From the NCBI GenBank assembly GCA_022340285.1, contig JAJDOG010000101.1:1-37554 (forward strand): 37,554 nt of DNA. The letters are read 5' to 3'. Positions within the stretch are counted from its first letter, which is position 1, and each line of letters opens with the position of its first letter. The translations under genes and the position numbers were made by a program. Positions 28,681 to 36,596 of this stretch are shown in pieces. The stretch comes from Betaproteobacteria bacterium (GTDB lineage Bacteria > Pseudomonadota > Gammaproteobacteria > Burkholderiales > SG8-39). The notes beneath the pieces are model-generated. The model was given only the letters and a program-made list of their open reading frames with translations, made no database searches and had not been told where the DNA came from.

Positions 28681-30195
28681 TCACCCGGGAGCGCTTTCGC
28701 CGGCGGCCTGATCGCGCAGGACGCGCTTCAGGATCTTGCCGGTGGCGCTCTTCGGCAGTTCCTTGACGAACTCGACTTTCGCGGGGGCCTTGTAGACCGC
28801 GAGATGATCCCGGCAATACTGCACGATGCCGTCCTCGGTGGCGTGCTGTTCCTCCTTGAGGACGATCGCCGCCCGTACCTGCTCGCCCTTCACCGCGTCC
28901 GGCGCGCCATACACCGCGATCTCCTTCACCGCGGGGTGACGATAGAGCACGTGCTCGACCTCCGCGGGCCAGACCTTGAATCCGGAGACGTTGATCATGT
29001 CCTTCACTCTGTCGACGATGAAGACGTAGCCGTCTTCGTCCATGCGGCCGATGTCGCCGGAGTGCAGCCAGCCGCCCCGCAGCGCGCGGTCGGTGTCCTC
29101 GGGCTTGCCCCAGTAGCCTTTCATGACCCCGGGACCGCGGATCGCGATCTCGCCCCACTCGCCGACGGGCACGGCCTGGTCGTTCTCGTCGAAGATGCGA
29201 ATGTCGAAGTTCTCCACCGCAGTGCCGACCGACCCGAAGCGATGGGTGACGAGGTGGTTGTACGCGGCGAAGGGCGAGCACTCGGTGAGACCGTAGCCTT
29301 CGTAGATGGGTCGGCCGAAACGCTCGGTCCAACGGCGCGAGATCTCCTGCGGCATGGTCGCCGCGGCGGAGAATTCGTAGCGGATCGAAGAGAGATCGTA
29401 CTTCGCGAGATCCATGTTGAGGAGCGCGATGTATATCGTCGGCACGGCGAAGAACATGGTGACCTTCTGCCGGTGAACGGTGGCGAGCACCTCGTCCGGA
29501 ACGAAGCGCCGGAAGAGCACCATCGTGGCGCCCGCCTCGAAGCAGCCGTTCATGATGTAGTTCTGGGCGAACACGTGGAAGAGCGGCAGGAAGCACGCGA
29601 GCCGGTCCTCCGGACGGTAGCCCGAGTACTTCGCCGCGGTGCGGATGTTGGTGACGATATTGTTGTGCGTGAGCGTCACCCCCTTTGGAAAGCCCGTCGT
29701 CCCGGAGGAATAGAGCAGAGCAGCCGGATCATCGGGCTGCATGTTGTTGGCGCGCAGCGATGCCGAACCCTTGTCAAGCCAGGTTTCCAATGCAATCTCG
29801 TCCGGCTCGCGGCCTTCGCACAGAACCGTATGCTCGATGGACGGGCAGTGGGGGCGGGGGACATTGGGCAGCAGCTCGGCCGTGGTGAAGAGCACTTTCG
29901 GCCGGGAGTCGTTGACGATGTAGCGCACCTCGTCCTGCTTGAAGATCGAGTTGATCGACACGGCGATCGCGCCGACCTTCTGGATGGCCACGTAGGCGAG
30001 CGCAAAGGCGGGAATGTTCGGCAGGTAGAGCGCGACGCGATCGCCGCGATGGACGCCATGCTTGATCAGCGAGTCGGCCAGCGCGGATGCGCAGGAGTCG
30101 AGCACGCCGTAGGTGAGGACCTTTCCCTCGAAGACCACTGCGGCATGGTCGGGTTCGCGCCGTGCAGCGCGCTCGACGTGTTCGGCGATGTTCAT
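28681..30195 (-). CDS. AMP-dependent acyl-CoA ligase (ANL family)
   Basis: This 504-residue adenylate-forming enzyme has the P-loop ALLYSSGTTGFPKGVTLTHN (residues about 150-170). PLFHVFAQNYIMNG, YEGYGLTECSPFAAYNH and GWLHSGDIGRMDEDGYVFIVDR (shown: GWLHSGDIG, DGYVFIVDR) follow. The hinge and lysine region is KDMINVSGFKVWPAEVE and, near the C-terminus, KSATGKILKRVLR with the adenylation lysine. The pattern is that of medium/long-chain or aryl acid:CoA ligases; it would activate a carboxylic acid of the pathway to its CoA thioester. GGGGGAGAAAG precedes the ATG at 30195. It follows the malate-type dehydrogenase by 27 bp. Confidence 0.92.
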   Translation of the reverse strand: MNIAEHVERAARREPDHAAVVFEGKVLTYGVLDSCASALADSLIKHGVHRGDRVALYLPNIPAFALAYVAIQKVGAIAVSINSIFKQDEVRYIVNDSRPKVLFTTAELLPNVPRPHCPSIEHTVLCEGREPDEIALETWLDKGSASLRANNMQPDDPAALLYSSGTTGFPKGVTLTHNNIVTNIRTAAKYSGYRPEDRLACFLPLFHVFAQNYIMNGCFEAGATMVLFRRFVPDEVLATVHRQKVTMFFAVPTIYIALLNMDLAKYDLSSIRYEFSAAATMPQEISRRWTERFGRPIYEGYGLTECSPFAAYNHLVTHRFGSVGTAVENFDIRIFDENDQAVPVGEWGEIAIRGPGVMKGYWGKPEDTDRALRGGWLHSGDIGRMDEDGYVFIVDRVKDMINVSGFKVWPAEVEHVLYRHPAVKEIAVYGAPDAVKGEQVRAAIVLKEEQHATEDGIVQYCRDHLAVYKAPAKVEFVKELPKSATGKILKRVLRDQAAGESAPG

Positions 30196-30222
30196 CTTTC
30201 TCCCCCTCTTGTCGCTTCGTGC

Positions 30223-31290
30223 CTACGCCGAGAGCGCCGTGGCGATTGCCTTGCCCATCTCTTCGGTGCTGCTGGTGCCGCCGATGTCCGGCGTGCGGGG
30301 CCCGTCGGTCAGGACCGTCTCGATCGCGCGCACGATCGCAGCCGCCGCCTCCGGGTGTCCGAGATGCTCGAGCATCATTGCGCCGGACCAGATCTGGCCC
30401 ACCGGGTTGGCGACTTTCTTCCCGAAGATATCCGGCGCAGACCCATGGACGGGCTCGAAGAGCGACGGGAAGTCGCGCTCCGGATTGATGTTACCGGAAG
30501 GCGCGATGCCGATGGTGCCGGTGCAAGCCGGACCGAGATCGGACAGGATATCGCCGAAGAGATTCGATGCGACGACCACGTCGAACCAGTCGGGATGCTG
30601 CACGAAGTGCGCCGTGAGGATGTCGATGTGGAACTGGTCGGTGCGCACATCGGGGTACTGGCGCGCCATGTGTGCGAACCGCTCGTCCCAGTAGGGCATC
30701 GTGATCATGATCCCGTTCGACTTGGTCGCCGAGGTCAGGTGTTTCTTTGGCCGGCTCGCGGCGAGATCGAATGCATAGCGCATGATCCGGTCGATGCCGA
30801 AGCGCGTGAACGTGGCTTGCTGAACCGCCATCTCGCGGTCGGTGTCCGAGAAGATCCGCCCGCCGATGGACGAGTACTCGCCTTCGGTGTTCTCGCGCAC
30901 GACGTAGAAATCGATGTCGCCGACATTGCGATCCGCGAGCGGCGGGCGAATGCCGGGCATCAGGCGCACCGGCCGCAGGTTCACGTAGAGATCGAATTCG
31001 CGGCGCATCGGGATCAGCATCTCCCAGAGGGACACGTGATCGGGCACGCCAGGGAAACCGCACGCGCCGAAGAAGATGGCGTCGTGGTGGCGGATAGTCT
31101 GGAGCGCATCGGGCGGCATCATCCGCCCGTGCTTCGTGCGATATTCGCAACTCCACGGGTATTCGTCCCACTTGAAGCCGATGCCGTGCATGCGGCCCAC
31201 CGCCTCGAGCACGCGGATCCCCTCGGGCACGACTTCCTTCCCGATTCCGTCACCGGGAATCACTGCGATTTTGTAGTTCTTCTCAGCCAT
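30223..31290 (-). CDS. tartrate / D-malate-type decarboxylating dehydrogenase (DmlA/TtuC-like)
   Basis: This 355-residue beta-decarboxylating dehydrogenase has IAVIPGDGIGKEVVPEGIRV and the substrate segment DLYVNLRPVRLMPGI. FYVVRENTEGEYSSIGGRIF (ENTEGEYS), LTSATKSNGIMITMPYWDER and VVASNLFGDILSDLGPACTG follow. These match the TtuC/DmlA clade (tartrate dehydrogenase/D-malate dehydrogenase) and not leuB, whose binding loop has a different sequence. The reaction would be NAD-dependent oxidation and decarboxylation of D-malate, tartrate or a related 2-hydroxy diacid. A 151-bp gap with a strong hairpin separates it from the upstream BKACE gene. The ribosome site before ATG 31290 is poor (GCAAGAA). 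Confidence 0.9.
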   Translation of the reverse strand: MAEKNYKIAVIPGDGIGKEVVPEGIRVLEAVGRMHGIGFKWDEYPWSCEYRTKHGRMMPPDALQTIRHHDAIFFGACGFPGVPDHVSLWEMLIPMRREFDLYVNLRPVRLMPGIRPPLADRNVGDIDFYVVRENTEGEYSSIGGRIFSDTDREMAVQQATFTRFGIDRIMRYAFDLAASRPKKHLTSATKSNGIMITMPYWDERFAHMARQYPDVRTDQFHIDILTAHFVQHPDWFDVVVASNLFGDILSDLGPACTGTIGIAPSGNINPERDFPSLFEPVHGSAPDIFGKKVANPVGQIWSGAMMLEHLGHPEAAAAIVRAIETVLTDGPRTPDIGGTSSTEEMGKAIATALSA

Positions 31291-31348
31291 TTCTTGCGCT
31301 CGTTAAGAGGGACTGCCGGATTTCGGTTTAGCGGGAAGGAGGGTAACG

Positions 31349-31372
31349 GGAGGAAACCAGCCGGTTTCCTCC
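31349..31372 (-). other. stable intercistronic hairpin in the catabolic operon
   Basis: GGAGGAAACC (31349-31358) pairs perfectly with GGTTTCCTCC (31363-31372) around AGCC: a 10-bp stem with a 4-base loop, in the 151-bp gap between BKACE and dehydrogenase genes. On the transcribed strand it is followed by CGTTACCC, not by a T-run. It could protect or process the operon mRNA. A tandem 10-bp repeat, TCGAAACTCA twice (31425-31444), lies at the end of the BKACE gene. Confidence 0.5.
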
Positions 31373-31441
31373 TGCTCGTGATGTTCGCGCCGGCGCTCGA
31401 GGAACCCGACGCCTTTTCTCCTTTTCGAAACTCATCGAAAC

Positions 31442-32377
31442 TCAAAATGCCACGCTATGCGGGCCCTTGAGCTTGAGCATCGCGCGGGCCTCGTCCGGCG
31501 TTGCGACTTCCAGGCCGAGCTCCTCCAGGATACGCCGCGCCTTGGCCACCTGTTCGGCGTTCGATTTCGCAAGCTGACCCTTGCCGAGCCAGAGACTGTC
31601 CTCCAGGCCGACGCGCACGTTGCCGCCCATGACCGCCGACATGGTCGCCACGTATATCTGATTGCGCCCCGCGCCGAGCACCGACCAGTAGTACGCCTCG
31701 CCGAACAGGCGGTCCGCGGTGCGCTTCATGTGCAGCACATCCTCGGGATGCGGGCCAATCCCGCCGCGAATCCCGAAGACCGACTGGATGAGCAGCGGGG
31801 GCTTCACCAGGCCACGGTCGAGGAAGTGCGCCGCCGTGTAGAGATGGCCGATGTCGTAGCACTCGATCTCGAAGCGCGTGTCATTGCCGCTGCACGACTC
31901 GAGGATGTAGGCGATGTCGCGAAACGTGTTCTTGAAGATCCGCTCGTCGCTGCCGGCCAGGTAGGGTTTCTCCCAGTCGTACTTCCACTCCTTGTATCGG
32001 GCCATCATTTCGTAGAGGCCGAAGTTCATCGAGCCCATGTTGAGCGAGGCGACCTCGGGCTTGAGCTGCAGGGCGGGCTGCAAGCGCTCCTCGATGCTCA
32101 TCGTCGGCGCCCCGCCCGTCGTGAGGTTGACCACGACATCGGATCCCGCCTTGATTTTCGGCAGGAATTTCCTGAAGACGTCGGGGTCCTGCGTCGGTCG
32201 GCCGTCGTTCGGCATCCGGGCGTGCAGATGGACGATCGCGGCGCCGGCCTTGGCGGCGCCGAGCGCGCCCTCCGCGATCTCCTCCGGCGTGATGGGGAGG
32301 TGTGGCGACATGCTCGGCGTGTGGATGGCGCCGGTCACGGCGCAGGTGATGATGACCTTCTTCTGTGGAGCTGCCAT
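31442..32377 (-). CDS. BKACE-family beta-keto acid cleavage enzyme
   Basis: This 311-residue enzyme of the BKACE (DUF849) family begins with VIITCAVTGAIHTPSMSPHL and has the metal-binding pair in AAIVHLHARMPNDGRPTQDP (His50, His52). FRKFLPKIKAGSDVVVNLTT, GGAPTMSIEERL and ARVGLEDSLWLGKGQLAKSN follow, with the conserved E-D at the end (VRVGLEDS). The family exchanges acetyl-CoA with a beta-keto acid to give acetoacetate and a new CoA ester. Known members use 3-keto-5-aminohexanoate, dehydrocarnitine and others; the substrate here is unknown. GAGAGAGG precedes ATG 32377. It lies 91 bp after the SDR. Confidence 0.9.
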   Translation of the reverse strand: MAAPQKKVIITCAVTGAIHTPSMSPHLPITPEEIAEGALGAAKAGAAIVHLHARMPNDGRPTQDPDVFRKFLPKIKAGSDVVVNLTTGGAPTMSIEERLQPALQLKPEVASLNMGSMNFGLYEMMARYKEWKYDWEKPYLAGSDERIFKNTFRDIAYILESCSGNDTRFEIECYDIGHLYTAAHFLDRGLVKPPLLIQSVFGIRGGIGPHPEDVLHMKRTADRLFGEAYYWSVLGAGRNQIYVATMSAVMGGNVRVGLEDSLWLGKGQLAKSNAEQVAKARRILEELGLEVATPDEARAMLKLKGPHSVAF

Positions 32378-32468
32378 GGCGTGCCTCTCTCGAACGCGAT
32401 TTCGTACGATGCTGCGCGTAATCTACCACTCCTTCGCGGCCTCTGAATCCGCCGCCCAGCGCGGGGAC

Positions 32469-33245
32469 TCACACAAGGTACTGGATGTCTCCACACACCG
32501 GGATCGCCTGCCCCGAGATGTGCTTGCCGGCATCGGACGCGAGAAAGAGCGCGACGTTCGCGACCTCCTCGGCGGACACGAAAGAACGCAACGAAACAGT
32601 TTGCAGAAACTGGTCGCGCTGTACTTCGAAGGACACGCCGCGCGCCTCGGCCTTCGCGGCGATGACCTTGTCCATGCGCTCGCCCGCGACAAATCCCGGC
32701 TGGATGCAATTCACGCGTACGCCGTCCGCGCCCGCCTCGGCCGCGAGGCTCTTCGTGAACCCGACGACCGCCCACTTCGCCGCCGCGTACGGGCTGCGCA
32801 AGGGATGCGAGAGCCGTCCCGCGGAGGAAGACAGGTTGACGACACTGCCTCCACCAGCGGTCTTGATCAGGGGCATGGCGAGTCGGGTGCAATAGAACAT
32901 GCCGTTGAGATCGACGTCGATGGTCCGCGTCCAGTCCTCCGGCGCGATGTCCTCGACCTTGCCGGTGGGCCCGGCGATGCCGGCGTTGTTGACCAGCACG
33001 TCGAGTCCCCCGAGCTCTCTGCGAACGTCGGCGAAGAGCCGCTCGACGTCAGCGAGCTTGGAAACATCGGCGATCGACTGCGTGACTGCGGGCAGCGCCC
33101 GGGCGCAATCCGCGAGGGCTTGTTCGTCCACATCGCAGATGTGCACGCGCGCACCGTGCTCGAGGAAGAGGCCAGCCGTCACGCGGCCGATTCCGGTCGC
33201 AGCGCCGGTGACGAGTACGCGGAGGCCTTCCGCGGAGACGTTCAC
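32469..33245 (-). CDS. short-chain dehydrogenase/reductase (classical SDR)
   Basis: This 258-residue SDR starts at GTG 33245 and overlaps the stop of the molybdenum hydroxylase gene by 4 bp (GTGA), a sign of translational coupling. The cofactor motif is VTGATGIGRV-like (VLVTGAATGIGRVTAG), followed by HICDVDEQAL (Asp after strand 2, suggesting NAD). LVNNAGIAGPTG, the catalytic serine in VVNLSSSAGRLS and Tyr-x-x-x-Lys in SPYAAAKWAVVGF complete the site. The tail GKHISGQAIPVCGDIQYLV replaces the usual DGG by CGD. It would oxidise an alcohol or ketone intermediate. The open frame upstream of GTG overlaps the neighbour and is not SDR. Confidence 0.9.
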   Translation of the reverse strand: MNVSAEGLRVLVTGAATGIGRVTAGLFLEHGARVHICDVDEQALADCARALPAVTQSIADVSKLADVERLFADVRRELGGLDVLVNNAGIAGPTGKVEDIAPEDWTRTIDVDLNGMFYCTRLAMPLIKTAGGGSVVNLSSSAGRLSHPLRSPYAAAKWAVVGFTKSLAAEAGADGVRVNCIQPGFVAGERMDKVIAAKAEARGVSFEVQRDQFLQTVSLRSFVSAEEVANVALFLASDAGKHISGQAIPVCGDIQYLV

Positions 33246-35584
33246 CCGGTGCCTTTCCCGTGCAAGGCCGACCAGACCCGCTGGGGTGTCATCGGAAGGT
33301 CGAGGCGCGTAATGCCGCGGGCGGCAAGAGCATCGAGCACCGCGTTCACTGCCGAGGGCAGAGACCCGGCGACGCCCGACTCCCCCGCACCCTTCACGCC
33401 AAGCGGATTCGTGGCGCAGGGCGCGCTGTGGTGGCCGACCTTGAGCGACGGCAACTCGTCTGCGCGGGGCAGCATGTAATCCATGAAGGAAGCGGTGATC
33501 AGCTGGCCGTCCCCCGAGTAGATGATCTCTTCCCCGAGGACCTGTCCGAGCCCCTGGGCGACGCCACCGTGGATCTGACCCTCGACGATGGTCTCGTGCA
33601 GGACGTTGCCGACGTCGTCGACCGCCGCGTAGCCGACGACCTGCACCGATCCGGTCTCGGGATCGATCTCGACTTCGCAGATGTGGCAGCCGTTCGGAAA
33701 GCTCATGTGCTGCGTGGTGAACGTCGCGATGGTGTCGAGGCCGCCGGCCAGCTCGGCCGGGAGGTCCTTCGCTGCCCGCGCGCGTTGCGCGAGTTCGAGC
33801 AGCGGGAGCTCGCGGTCGGTGCCGGTGACTCGGAACTTCCCGTCGACGTACTCCAGGTCCGCGGCCGCTGCCTCGAGGAAATGACCGGCCAGGCGCTTGC
33901 CTTTCTCGATCGCTTCGTCGCACACGCGGACGATGGCGCCGCCCGCCATCATCGTCGACCGGGAGGCCACCGTCGGAAGTCCCGCCGGCACCTGGTCGCT
34001 GTCACCCTGAATGACGCGCACTTTCTCCGGCGCGATGCCCAATTGATGCGCCACGATCCGCGGCATCACGGTCATCTGGCCTTGCCCCATAGCCTGGGCG
34101 CCGGTGCGCAGCACGACCTTGCCGTCCGACTCGAAGCGCAGATCGGCGATCTCCTGGAGCGGGCTGCCGCCCGCCACCTCGAGGAAGCAGCACATGCCGA
34201 TGCCGCGCAGGCGGCCCGCCTTTTCCGATGCCGACTTGCGCGCGTCGAAACCCTTCCAGTCCGCGAGCGCCAGCGCCTTGTCCATTACCGATTCGAACTC
34301 TCCGCTGTCGTACACGGGCCCGTTCGGTGCATGGTAGGGCAGTGCGGAGGGCGGAATCATGTTGCGCCGGCGCAGCTCGACACGATCGATGCCCATCGCT
34401 CGCGCGGCCGTGTCGATCAGGCGCTCGATCAGGTAGATCGCTTCCGGCCTGCCCGCGCCCCGATACGGGCCGAGCGGCGCCGCATTGGTGAGCACCATCT
34501 TCGCGCCGATGTGTATGGCCGGAAAGCGATACACGCTCGAGAGGCAGTTCTTGGTGTTGTTGGTGGCGACCACCGCGGCGTAGGTCGTGGCATACGCGCC
34601 GATGCCCACGGTCGTCCGCGCCCGGAGCGCAAGAAACTTGCCATCCTTGTCGAGGGCGAGCTCGCCGTCGAGCTCGCCGTCGCGGCCATGCGTATCCCCG
34701 AGAAAACTCTCGAGGCGAGATGCCCGCCAGCGCACCGGCCGTTCCACGCGCTTTGCCGCGACCAGAAGCGCCGCATGTTCGGGATACACCTGCACCTTCA
34801 TGCCGAAGCCGCCCCCGACGTCATACGTGAGCACGCGGATGCTCTCGAGGGGAACCCTGAAGACGTTTTCCGCAAGAAGCTTGCGGACGACCGCTACCCC
34901 CTGCGTACAGGCGATGAGGGTGTAACGCCCGGTCGTCTCGTCCCATTGACCGATCGCGGCGCGCGGCTCGAGGGCGCTGGGCGCCACGCGCGTATCGCGC
35001 AACCGCACTCGTGCGACGTGTGCGGCGGCTCCGAACGCCGCGTCCACGGATGCGGCGTCGCCGTCTTCCCAGTCGAGCGAGACGTTGTCGGGGGCCTCCT
35101 CCCAGATCGCCGGTCCGCGCGAGGCAAGCGCGCTCGCCACACTGGACGCGGCGGCCAGCTCGTCGAAGTCGACCATCACGGCGTCGGCAGCGTCCTGCGC
35201 CTGGGCCGCCGTCTCGGCGACCACGATCGCCACCGGCTCGCCGACGTAACGCACCCGCTCAGCCGCCAGGACCTGCATCGCCGGCCCGAACATTTGCTTG
35301 CCGCCGCGTCCAGGCAGCAACACCAGCGGGGGGATCGTTCCGATTCCTTCGTCGGCAAGGTCGCGACCGGTGATCACAGCGAGTACGCCCGGCATGCTCC
35401 GCGCGGCGGCGACGTCGACGCGGCGAACTTCGGCATGCGCAACGGGCGCGCGCACGAACGCGGCATGGGATTCGCCGTGCACACCCAAGTCGTCGGTGAA
35501 TCGACCGCGTCCGGTGAGCAGCGGCGCGTCTTCGGTGCGGCGAGCGTCGTCTGAAGAGCCGAAACGGAATTGGCTGCCTGTCAT
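33242..35584 (-). CDS. molybdenum hydroxylase large subunit (xanthine/CO dehydrogenase family)
   Basis: This 780-residue protein begins MTGSQFRFGSSDDARRTEDA and has the Ald_Xan_dh domain (GRGRFTDDLG, VRAPVAHAEVRRVD). The molybdopterin-binding parts are VLTYDVGGGFGMKVQVYPEH, GPYRGAGRPEAIYLIERLID, TGAQAMGQGQMTVMPRIVAH and VIQGDSDQVPAGLPTVASRS, with the catalytic glutamate E735 in GVKGAGESGVAG. The carbon-monoxide-specific CSFR loop is absent, so a small heterocyclic or acid substrate is more likely. The usual partner genes for the 2Fe-2S and FAD subunits are not next to it, which leaves electron transfer unexplained. GGAGGAGACGCG is the ribosome site for ATG 35584. It follows the GntR gene by 31 bp. 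Confidence 0.92.
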   Translation of the reverse strand: MTGSQFRFGSSDDARRTEDAPLLTGRGRFTDDLGVHGESHAAFVRAPVAHAEVRRVDVAAARSMPGVLAVITGRDLADEGIGTIPPLVLLPGRGGKQMFGPAMQVLAAERVRYVGEPVAIVVAETAAQAQDAADAVMVDFDELAAASSVASALASRGPAIWEEAPDNVSLDWEDGDAASVDAAFGAAAHVARVRLRDTRVAPSALEPRAAIGQWDETTGRYTLIACTQGVAVVRKLLAENVFRVPLESIRVLTYDVGGGFGMKVQVYPEHAALLVAAKRVERPVRWRASRLESFLGDTHGRDGELDGELALDKDGKFLALRARTTVGIGAYATTYAAVVATNNTKNCLSSVYRFPAIHIGAKMVLTNAAPLGPYRGAGRPEAIYLIERLIDTAARAMGIDRVELRRRNMIPPSALPYHAPNGPVYDSGEFESVMDKALALADWKGFDARKSASEKAGRLRGIGMCCFLEVAGGSPLQEIADLRFESDGKVVLRTGAQAMGQGQMTVMPRIVAHQLGIAPEKVRVIQGDSDQVPAGLPTVASRSTMMAGGAIVRVCDEAIEKGKRLAGHFLEAAAADLEYVDGKFRVTGTDRELPLLELAQRARAAKDLPAELAGGLDTIATFTTQHMSFPNGCHICEVEIDPETGSVQVVGYAAVDDVGNVLHETIVEGQIHGGVAQGLGQVLGEEIIYSGDGQLITASFMDYMLPRADELPSLKVGHHSAPCATNPLGVKGAGESGVAGSLPSAVNAVLDALAARGITRLDLPMTPQRVWSALHGKGTG

Positions 35585-35615
35585 CGCGTCTCCTCCGGTA
35601 ACTGTTCCGAGGGCC

Positions 35616-36350
35616 TCACTCGGGAAGTTCGCCTTCGGCGAGAATCTGTTCGCCGGCGCTCATGAGATCACCCTCGAGCGCCCGGCGGGCGGACACGGCA
35701 TCGCGGCGACGCAGGGCACCAAGGAGCCGCGAATGCCAGTCGGGGGCGGGACTGCGCCCGCGGTAATCCGCGCGAGTGCGCAGGCTCAGGTACAGCACCG
35801 GCCCGATCTGTAGCCACAGGCTTTCGATCGCACCGAGCAGAACCGGCATGGCGGCGGCCTCGTAGACCGCGAAATGCAACTCCTTGTTCGCTCGAAAGAC
35901 TCGGGAGAGGTCGGGATGGCGCCGTTGCAGACCGCGAGTGAACTCCCCGTTGTACTTCTCGAGCCGCGCAAAGTCCGGGGCCCGGAGGTGACGAGTTGCC
36001 TCTTCCACGGCGAGTCCCTCGAGAGCAATGCGGATGCGGCGCACTTCGCGAAAGCGGGTCTTGGTCATGACGGGCACGCGGATCGTGCGATTAGGCAACG
36101 CCTCGAGCGCGCCTTCCACCGCGAGCCGCTGCACCGCTTCACGCACGGGCATCGGGCTCGTGCCGAGCGCGCCGGCAAGTTCCCGCAGAGTGAGCTTCTG
36201 GCCCGGCTGGACCTGTCCGGCCATCAGCATTTCGCGCAGGCCACGGTACACCCGCAGGGCGAGGGTGGCGTTTTCGACGGGTTGCAACGCGGCAAGCGCG
36301 GGTCGCACTTCTCGCGCGGACACGGTCTTGGAGGATATGCGCTGCAACAT
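35616..36350 (-). CDS. GntR/FCD-family transcriptional regulator
   Basis: This regulator has about 244 residues from ATG 36350 (GTG 36419 gives a longer version with no added domain). The N-terminal winged helix-turn-helix is ALRVYRGLREMLMAGQVQPG, LTLRELAGALGTSPMPVREA, VQRLAVEGALEALPNRTIRV. The C-terminal part is an FCD ligand-binding domain (RIRIALEGLAVEEATRHLRA, ANKELHFAVYEAAAMPVLLG, WHSRLLGALRRRDAVSARRA). FCD members sense carboxylic acids, and the conserved histidines in LHFAVY and DWHSRLLGAL are candidate metal/ligand residues. It heads the catabolic operon and lies divergent to an ABC binding-protein gene. A 12-bp palindrome in the intergenic space is the likely operator. Confidence 0.9.
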   Translation of the reverse strand: MLQRISSKTVSAREVRPALAALQPVENATLALRVYRGLREMLMAGQVQPGQKLTLRELAGALGTSPMPVREAVQRLAVEGALEALPNRTIRVPVMTKTRFREVRRIRIALEGLAVEEATRHLRAPDFARLEKYNGEFTRGLQRRHPDLSRVFRANKELHFAVYEAAAMPVLLGAIESLWLQIGPVLYLSLRTRADYRGRSPAPDWHSRLLGALRRRDAVSARRALEGDLMSAGEQILAEGELPE

Positions 36351-36429
36351 CACGTGGATCGGGACGGGAGACTCGGAGTGCCGGGATGACCGCCGCGGGC
36401 GCTCGCGCACTCCTTGCACTCGGGTGCTA

Positions 36430-36470
36430 TTGACACTCGCGTCGACCGCCTAAGTATAATGTGATCACAT
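36430..36470 (+). promoter_or_regulatory. near-consensus promoter overlapping a 12-bp palindromic operator
   Basis: TTGACA (36430-36435) and TATAAT (36455-36460) are perfect -35 and -10 hexamers on the plus strand, 19 bp apart (slightly longer than the usual 17). The palindrome ATGTGATCACAT (36459-36470) overlaps the -10 end and the predicted start of transcription, so a bound protein would block initiation. The divergent GntR/FCD regulator is the obvious candidate. The promoter points to the ABC binding-protein gene at 36597. A promoter for the opposite operon is not clear. Confidence 0.65.
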
Positions 36471-36480
36471 ATCAACCTTG

Positions 36481-36510
36481 CAAGCCGCGTCGACGATCAA
36501 GCCGCGTCGA
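36481..36510 (+). repeat. tandem 13-bp direct repeat in the leader of the ABC binding-protein gene
   Basis: CAAGCCGCGTCGA occurs at 36481-36493 and again at 36498-36510, a period of 17 bp. The repeats lie just downstream of the predicted transcription start, in the untranslated leader. The rest of the leader to 36582 shows no other structure. A second protein-binding site or a replication-slippage product are both possible. Confidence 0.6.
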
Positions 36511-36596
36511 TCCAGACACGGCAGACGCCTCGTGACGAGTCGGACACTCACGGTGCTGCGGCTGGTGCAGGAAAGATCCCCGAAGGAGGAGACGCC

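Noticed and set aside
28633-31470. 945-codon plus-strand open frame over the ligase and dehydrogenase genes
   Set aside because: It is the antisense reflection of high-GC coding on the other strand; the minus-strand genes have full catalytic motifs and ribosome sites.
33260-35554. 764-codon plus-strand open frame
   Set aside because: It lies antisense to the molybdenum hydroxylase gene, whose active-site motifs are all present; the plus-strand product shows no domain.
36350-36419. Longer GntR start at GTG 36419
   Set aside because: The extra 23 residues are arginine-rich, do not belong to the winged-helix domain and have no ribosome site; the shorter ATG form is preferred, without certainty.
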